A DNA stretch of 64,000 nt, from contig NZ_BMRM01000017.1 of the NCBI RefSeq assembly GCF_014648635.1, forward strand, positions 124,001 to 188,000, read 5' to 3'. The notes below the pieces were generated by a model, which was given only the letters and a program-made list of their open reading frames with translations, did not search any database and was not told the DNA's origin. Positions 59,931-64,000 of the stretch are shown here, piece after piece (position 1 is the stretch's first letter; each line of letters begins with the position of its first letter). The position numbers and the translations under genes were made by a program. Source of the DNA: Streptomyces cinerochromogenes. GTDB lineage: Bacteria; Actinomycetota; Actinomycetes; Streptomycetales; Streptomycetaceae.

Positions 59931-62890
59931 GCGAGATCACCGACTTCGACGCGCTGCGCCGGGCGCTCGCGGAGAACGCCGAGGAACCGGAGGGCCCGGC
60001 CCGCAACGCGCGCGCGGAACAGCTGCTCGCCGAGGCCGAGAAGCTGAACATCCCGCTGGCCGTGATCGAGGCGCTCGGGCACCAGCTGAAGGTCTACAAC
60101 TACAGCAGCGAGAAGGACAGGATGTTCGTCCCGTTCGCGCGGCTGCTGCGCATGTGGGACGAACGGCCGGAGGACTTCGACGAGTACGAGACGCACTCGC
60201 TGCACTGGGTCTTCAAGTGGATGTCGGCGGGCATGCTGGACCAGCCGCACATCCCGCTGGCCTCGATCGAGAAGTGGCTCGGCGAGATGGAGCACCGCTA
60301 CCGGCTCGCGGGCCACTCGGAACGGGCCGTGCGCAGCGCCGAGTTCAGTGTGGCCGCGCACATCGGGGACCTCGCGCGCGCGGAGCGGGCGTACGCCGCG
60401 TGGCTGGCCGCCGACCGGGACGCGATGGCCGACTGCCACGCCTGCGAGCTGCACGGGCAGGGCGTCTGGCAGGTGCGGTGCGGGCGGGACGCGGAGGCGC
60501 TCCAGCTGTGGCGTCCGGTGCTGGAGGGCGAGTTCACCTGCGCGCACGAGCCGCACACGGTGCTCGCCTCCTCGCTGGCCCCGCTGCTGCGCCTCGGCCG
60601 CCTGGAGGAGGCGCGGGCCCACCACCTGCGCGGCTTCCGGCTGGTGCGGTCCATGGAGAGCATGCGGGGCGCGTACGCCGACCACGTGGAGTTCTGCGCG
60701 CTGACCGGGAACGAGGCGCGCGGTCTGGAGCTGCTGGCGGAGCGGCCGGCGTACTTCACGGACACCGGGCATCCGCGCAGCCGGCTGGACTTCCTGGCCG
60801 TGGTGGCGCTGCTCATGGACCGGCTGATCGAGCTGGGCCTGGGCGCGCAGCGGGTGCCGGGGCCGGCCGGGCGGACCTGGACCGCGCGGGAACTCGCCGC
60901 GCACGCGCGCGCGGAGGCGACGGACCTGGCCGAGCGGTTCGACCGCCGCAACGGCACGTCCGCCGTGGGCGACCGGATCCGGGCGCGGATGGCCCAGCGC
61001 CCGCTGGAGGAGCGGCTGCCGCTGGGCGTGCGTACGGTGCGCCCCGCGCCGGCGCCCGCGCCGGCCGCGGCCCCGGTGGCGGACGTCCCGGACGTCCCGG
61101 GCGAGCCCGGCCTGCCCGACCTGCCCGCCCTGCTCGCGGAGGCGCGGCGGCTGTCGCAGACCCTGCGGCCGCACGCCCTTCAGGCGTGGGCGGCGGTCGC
61201 GCGGGCCGCCGGGGACGGTGCCGGCCTGGAACCGCGCGACCGCGCGGAGATCGCCGACCACGAGGCGATGGCCCGCGGTCCGGAGGGCCTCCCCCTGTTC
61301 GAGCGGGCGGCTGACTTGTACGCGGAGGCCGGCGACCCCGGCGAGGCGCTGGCCGCACGCGCGCGTGCGGCGTACATCCGCGCGCTGGCGGGCGAGGTGG
61401 ACGCGGCCCTCGCCGCGGTCACGGAGCTGTACGACGAGGTGCTCGCGCTGTACGCCGACGAGGGCACCGGGGTGCGGCAGACGGCGTCGGTGGTGATGAG
61501 CCGGGCGCGGGTGCTGATGCGGCGGGTGCACGAGGCGGCCGCGGGCGGCGGTCAGGACGCCGTGCGGGCCGTCGCCGAGGCCGAGGCGGCCGTGCGGGAG
61601 GTGCCGGCGCTCGTCGAGGGGTGCGGCGGGGACGACGTACGGCTGGCGGCACGGGCCGCCGAGGCACGGGCGATGCTCGCCGAGCTGGCCGCGCTCACCG
61701 GGGACGCGGAGCGGGCGGCGGAGCTGTTCCGGTGCTCCGCCGACGCGTACGTGGCGGCCGGGCTGCCCTGGTTCGCGGTGGAGTACGAGGTGCAGGTCGC
61801 CGCCCTCGCCCACCAGGCCGGTGACCTGGCCGGGGCCGAGCAGGCGCTGCGGGCGGCCCTGGAGCACGGCGGCCCGTACGTGGAGCCGGTGGGGCGGGCC
61901 CAGCTGCACCTCCAGCTGGCGGAGGTGCTCGGCGGCCGGGACGCGCCCGGCGAGGCGGCCGAGCACGCGCTCCAGGCCGCGCACTGGGCCGACGAGGCCG
62001 GGGAGAGCGGCACGCTGGGCGCCTGGGCGCGGCAGCAGCTGGGCGGCTTCCTGCTGCGCCGGGGCCGGTACGCGGAGGCCGCCGAGGTGCTGGAGTCCGC
62101 GCTCGCCGACCTGAGCGCCGAGACGCACGGGGACGGGGTGGTCGTACAGGCGCACTGGTGGCTCGGGGACTGCCTGGGCGAGCTGGGCGAGCACCGGGCC
62201 GCCGCCGAGGAGCGGCTCAAGGCGGCCGACCTGGCCCGGCACTGGCCCGAGCAGCAGGACCACGCCACGCTCGCCCACCTCGCCGCCGAGTCGCTGGGCA
62301 ACGCGGGGCTGGCGGCGGAGGCGGACCGGGCCTACGCGCGCGCGGGCGAGCTGTGGCGGGCGCTCGGCAACGCCCCGTTCCTGGTCCGCTCGCTGCGCGC
62401 CCGGGCCTGGCTGGCGCTGGGCGGGGAGTCCGGTGCGGCGGACGCCCGGGCGCTGATGGCGGAGGCGATACGGGAGTGCGCGTCGGCGCTGGCGGCGGCC
62501 GAGGGGGCGGACCGGGAGGAACTGGCCGAGGAACTCGGCGGCACCCACCGGCAGTACGCGGAGCTGCTGGCCCGCTCGGCGTCCGAGGAGGCCGAGGACG
62601 CGGCGATCCGGGCCGCGTTCGAGGCGGCGCTGGAGCAGATGACCCGGGCCGTGGCGGTGTTCGCCGGGCTCGGCGCGGCCGGGCTGCACAGCCGTACCGG
62701 CGCCGAACTGGGCGCGGGCTGGCTGGAGGCCGACCTGGGCCGTCCGGCGGGGGCGGCGGCACGCGCGCGTGCGGTGCTCGCGGCCTACGAGGGCGCGGAC
62801 GACGGCGACGAGACCGTGCTGGCCCGCCGGGAGGAGGCCGCGCAGATGCTGGAGGCGGCGCGGGAAGGGGAGGACGCCGAGCGGGACTGA
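59927..62890 (+). CDS. Large TPR-repeat protein encoded with the HSP90-family ATPase
   Basis: A 987-residue helical protein starting MSEITDFDALRRALAEN. Its ATG overlaps the previous stop by four bases (ATGA), with GGGGAGGGG upstream. The N-terminal part has TPR-like repeats with conserved Trp/His (HSLHWVFKWMSAG, GQGVWQVRCGRDAEALQLW). An Ala/Pro-rich linker lies near 370-395. The rest is a series of alanine-rich helix pairs, for example FERAADLYAEAGDPGEALAAR and RAAAEERLKAADLARH, diagnostic of TPR solenoids. No enzymatic domain or membrane helix. It is probably a co-chaperone or scaffold for the HSP90-type partner. Confidence 0.92.
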   Translation: MSEITDFDALRRALAENAEEPEGPARNARAEQLLAEAEKLNIPLAVIEALGHQLKVYNYSSEKDRMFVPFARLLRMWDERPEDFDEYETHSLHWVFKWMSAGMLDQPHIPLASIEKWLGEMEHRYRLAGHSERAVRSAEFSVAAHIGDLARAERAYAAWLAADRDAMADCHACELHGQGVWQVRCGRDAEALQLWRPVLEGEFTCAHEPHTVLASSLAPLLRLGRLEEARAHHLRGFRLVRSMESMRGAYADHVEFCALTGNEARGLELLAERPAYFTDTGHPRSRLDFLAVVALLMDRLIELGLGAQRVPGPAGRTWTARELAAHARAEATDLAERFDRRNGTSAVGDRIRARMAQRPLEERLPLGVRTVRPAPAPAPAAAPVADVPDVPGEPGLPDLPALLAEARRLSQTLRPHALQAWAAVARAAGDGAGLEPRDRAEIADHEAMARGPEGLPLFERAADLYAEAGDPGEALAARARAAYIRALAGEVDAALAAVTELYDEVLALYADEGTGVRQTASVVMSRARVLMRRVHEAAAGGGQDAVRAVAEAEAAVREVPALVEGCGGDDVRLAARAAEARAMLAELAALTGDAERAAELFRCSADAYVAAGLPWFAVEYEVQVAALAHQAGDLAGAEQALRAALEHGGPYVEPVGRAQLHLQLAEVLGGRDAPGEAAEHALQAAHWADEAGESGTLGAWARQQLGGFLLRRGRYAEAAEVLESALADLSAETHGDGVVVQAHWWLGDCLGELGEHRAAAEERLKAADLARHWPEQQDHATLAHLAAESLGNAGLAAEADRAYARAGELWRALGNAPFLVRSLRARAWLALGGESGAADARALMAEAIRECASALAAAEGADREELAEELGGTHRQYAELLARSASEEAEDAAIRAAFEAALEQMTRAVAVFAGLGAAGLHSRTGAELGAGWLEADLGRPAGAAARARAVLAAYEGADDGDETVLARREEAAQMLEAAREGEDAERD

Positions 62891-62916
62891 CCGGCGGTCA
62901 CTCCCTCGCCGCGACC

Positions 62917-62936
62917 GAGCGGCGCAGGCGCCGCTC
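62917..62936. terminator. Bidirectional terminator between the TPR gene and the YloV-like gene
   Basis: GAGCGGCG and CGCCGCTC form an eight-base stem with a CAGG loop, 26 bases after the TPR stop and 24 bases after the stop of the convergent YloV-like gene. Confidence 0.7.
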
Positions 62937-62960
62937 CCACGCGACTGGGCGGCGGTCGCC

Positions 62961-64000
62961 TCACTCCACGCCGATGAGCAGCAGCGCGCCCTGCCGCCCG
63001 CCGCGGTAGGCGACCGTGTCCACCGCCAGGTACGACTCCCGTACATGGGTCTCCAGGTGCCCGGCGACGGCCCCGGGCGCCTCGTCGCCGACGACGAGCG
63101 TGACCAGTTCGCCGCCGGCCTGGAGCATGCGGTCCAGGACGGTCCGGGCGGTGGCGGTGACGTCCGCGCCGATCACCGCGACGTCGCCGTCGATCAGGCC
63201 GAGCACGTCCCCGGCCTGGCAGATGCCGGCGGTGGTCCAGGACTCGTGCTCGGCGACGACGACCTCGGCGTAGCGGGTGGCGCCCGCCGCCGAGGTCATC
63301 CGGACCACGTCCTCGTCGAACCGGCGCTCCGGCTCGTGCACCGCGAGCGCGGCGATGCCCTGGACCGCCGAGCGGGTCGGGATCAGGGCGACGCGAATGC
63401 CCTCGGTGCGGGCCTGCTCGGCCGCGGCGGCGGCCGTGTGGTGCAGGTCGGCGTCGTTGGGCAGCAGCACGACCTCGCGCGCGTGGGCGCGCCGTACCGC
63501 CTGCACCAGCTCCCCGCTGGCGGGCGGCTCCCCGGGGCGCGCGAGGACGGTGGTCGCGCCCGCCTCGGTGTACAGCCCGGCCAGTCCCTCGCCCGGTACG
63601 ACGGCGACGACCGCGCGCTGGGCACGCTCGCGCGGCGGGCGCTCGCGCCCGGTGTGCACGTCGCCGAGCCCGAAGTGGGTGATCCGGATCCGGTACGGCC
63701 GCCCCGCCTCCACACCCGCCTCCACGGCGGCGCCCGCGTCGTCCACGTGCACATGGACGTTCCACAGCCCGTCGCCGCCGACCACGACGAGGGAGTCCCC
63801 GAGGGCGTCGAGCCGCGCCCGCAGCCGGGCCACGGCCGCGTCCTCGGCCTCCAGGAGGTAGATCACCTCGAAGGCGGGGCCGCCGGCGTCGGTCGGACAT
63901 TCCGGGGCCGTCTCCACGACCGTCCCCATCCCCGTGTCCACGGCCGTCCCGATGCCCGTGTCCACGGCCGTCTCCGGGCCCGTCTCTTCGTCCGCCGCTA
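62961..64000 (-). CDS. DAK2/YloV (FakA-like) family protein, C-terminal part
   Basis: The C-terminal 346 or so residues of a minus-strand gene whose start is beyond the window edge; the frame is open to 64000. The first visible residues are a low-complexity stretch of repeated acidic and Thr/Val/Gly units (TAVDTG, TVVETA). Then comes FEVIYLLEAEDAAVARLRARLDALGDSLVVVGGDGLWNVHVHVDDAGAAVEAG, the domain that follows the DhaL (DAK2) kinase domain in YloV. A DegV-like tail follows. Related FakA phosphorylates fatty acids bound by FakB. The kinase domain itself is not visible. rpmB should follow outside the window. Confidence 0.85.
   Translation of the reverse strand, partial: AADEETGPETAVDTGIGTAVDTGMGTVVETAPECPTDAGGPAFEVIYLLEAEDAAVARLRARLDALGDSLVVVGGDGLWNVHVHVDDAGAAVEAGVEAGRPYRIRITHFGLGDVHTGRERPPRERAQRAVVAVVPGEGLAGLYTEAGATTVLARPGEPPASGELVQAVRRAHAREVVLLPNDADLHHTAAAAAEQARTEGIRVALIPTRSAVQGIAALAVHEPERRFDEDVVRMTSAAGATRYAEVVVAEHESWTTAGICQAGDVLGLIDGDVAVIGADVTATARTVLDRMLQAGGELVTLVVGDEAPGAVAGHLETHVRESYLAVDTVAYRGGRQGALLLIGVE

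Noticed and set aside
59390..63046. Long minus-strand open frame opposite the TPR gene
   Set aside because: Shadow frame; composition is Arg/Gly/Pro/Gln-rich and no motif is seen, whereas the plus-strand protein has TPR periodicity and coupled translation.

Overview
The window is a very GC-rich piece of a Streptomyces chromosome. Gene content and order match the conserved core around whiG, the signal peptidase cluster, smc and recG in Streptomyces coelicolor: rlmN, cdsA-frr-pyrH-tsf-rpsB, whiG, dprA-comM-yraN, the four-gene sipWXYZ cluster, rplS-trmD-rimM-khpA-rpsP, ffh, glnD-glnK-amtB, nsdA, ftsY, glcP, smc, rnc-rpmF, coaD-rsmD-recG. Lineage markers include a 280-residue WhiG, NsdA, GlnK with Tyr51, and frequent GTG starts. 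I see no tRNA or rRNA gene, CRISPR array, transposase, integrase or prophage, so this is core chromosome with small accessory insertions.

Layout, left to right. Positions 1-2240 hold a thiamine ABC transporter (thiB and the cut-off permease) led by a TPP riboswitch. Positions 2241-5730 hold rlmN, a small secreted protein, a small membrane protein ending in a tandem repeat, and an unusual cytochrome P450. Positions 5944-10685 carry the translation and lipid block cdsA, frr, pyrH, tsf, rpsB. Positions 10960-17579 carry an M23-like secreted protein, a TetR regulator, whiG, the dprA-comM-yraN set, a DUF2469 protein and a Nudix hydrolase. Positions 17569-21070 are four type I signal peptidases, followed to 23746 by the ribosome and tRNA maturation operon. 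Positions 24054-29709 hold a SprT-like protein, a methyltransferase-like protein, a second FtsH and Ffh. Positions 29930-34342 are the nitrogen-sensing operon glnD-glnK-amtB with a GlnR operator upstream of amtB.

Positions 34570-42757 hold nsdA, a Prim-Pol-like protein, ftsY, an NCS1 permease, a luciferase-like oxidoreductase and the glucose permease gene glcP with a clear promoter and operator. Positions 42958-47821 hold smc (with a low-complexity insertion in the hinge), a small coiled-coil protein and acylphosphatase. Positions 48076-50445 hold a secreted CAP-domain protein and a divergent flavodoxin/HxlR redox pair around an inverted-repeat operator. Positions 50418-57890 hold mutM, rnc, rpmF, a DUF177 protein, a SepIVA-like coiled-coil protein, coaD, rsmD and recG. 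Positions 58083-62890 hold a two-gene operon, an HSP90-family ATPase overlapping a 987-residue TPR protein, the best candidate here for a little-described system. The window ends in the C-terminal part of a YloV/FakA-like protein.

Functionally the region joins protein synthesis and export (ribosomal proteins, Ffh, FtsY, signal peptidases, FtsH), nitrogen and glucose uptake, chromosome maintenance (SMC, RecG, DprA, MutM) and developmental control (WhiG, NsdA, RNase III). All assignments come from reading the sequence and from family knowledge. No database search was run.
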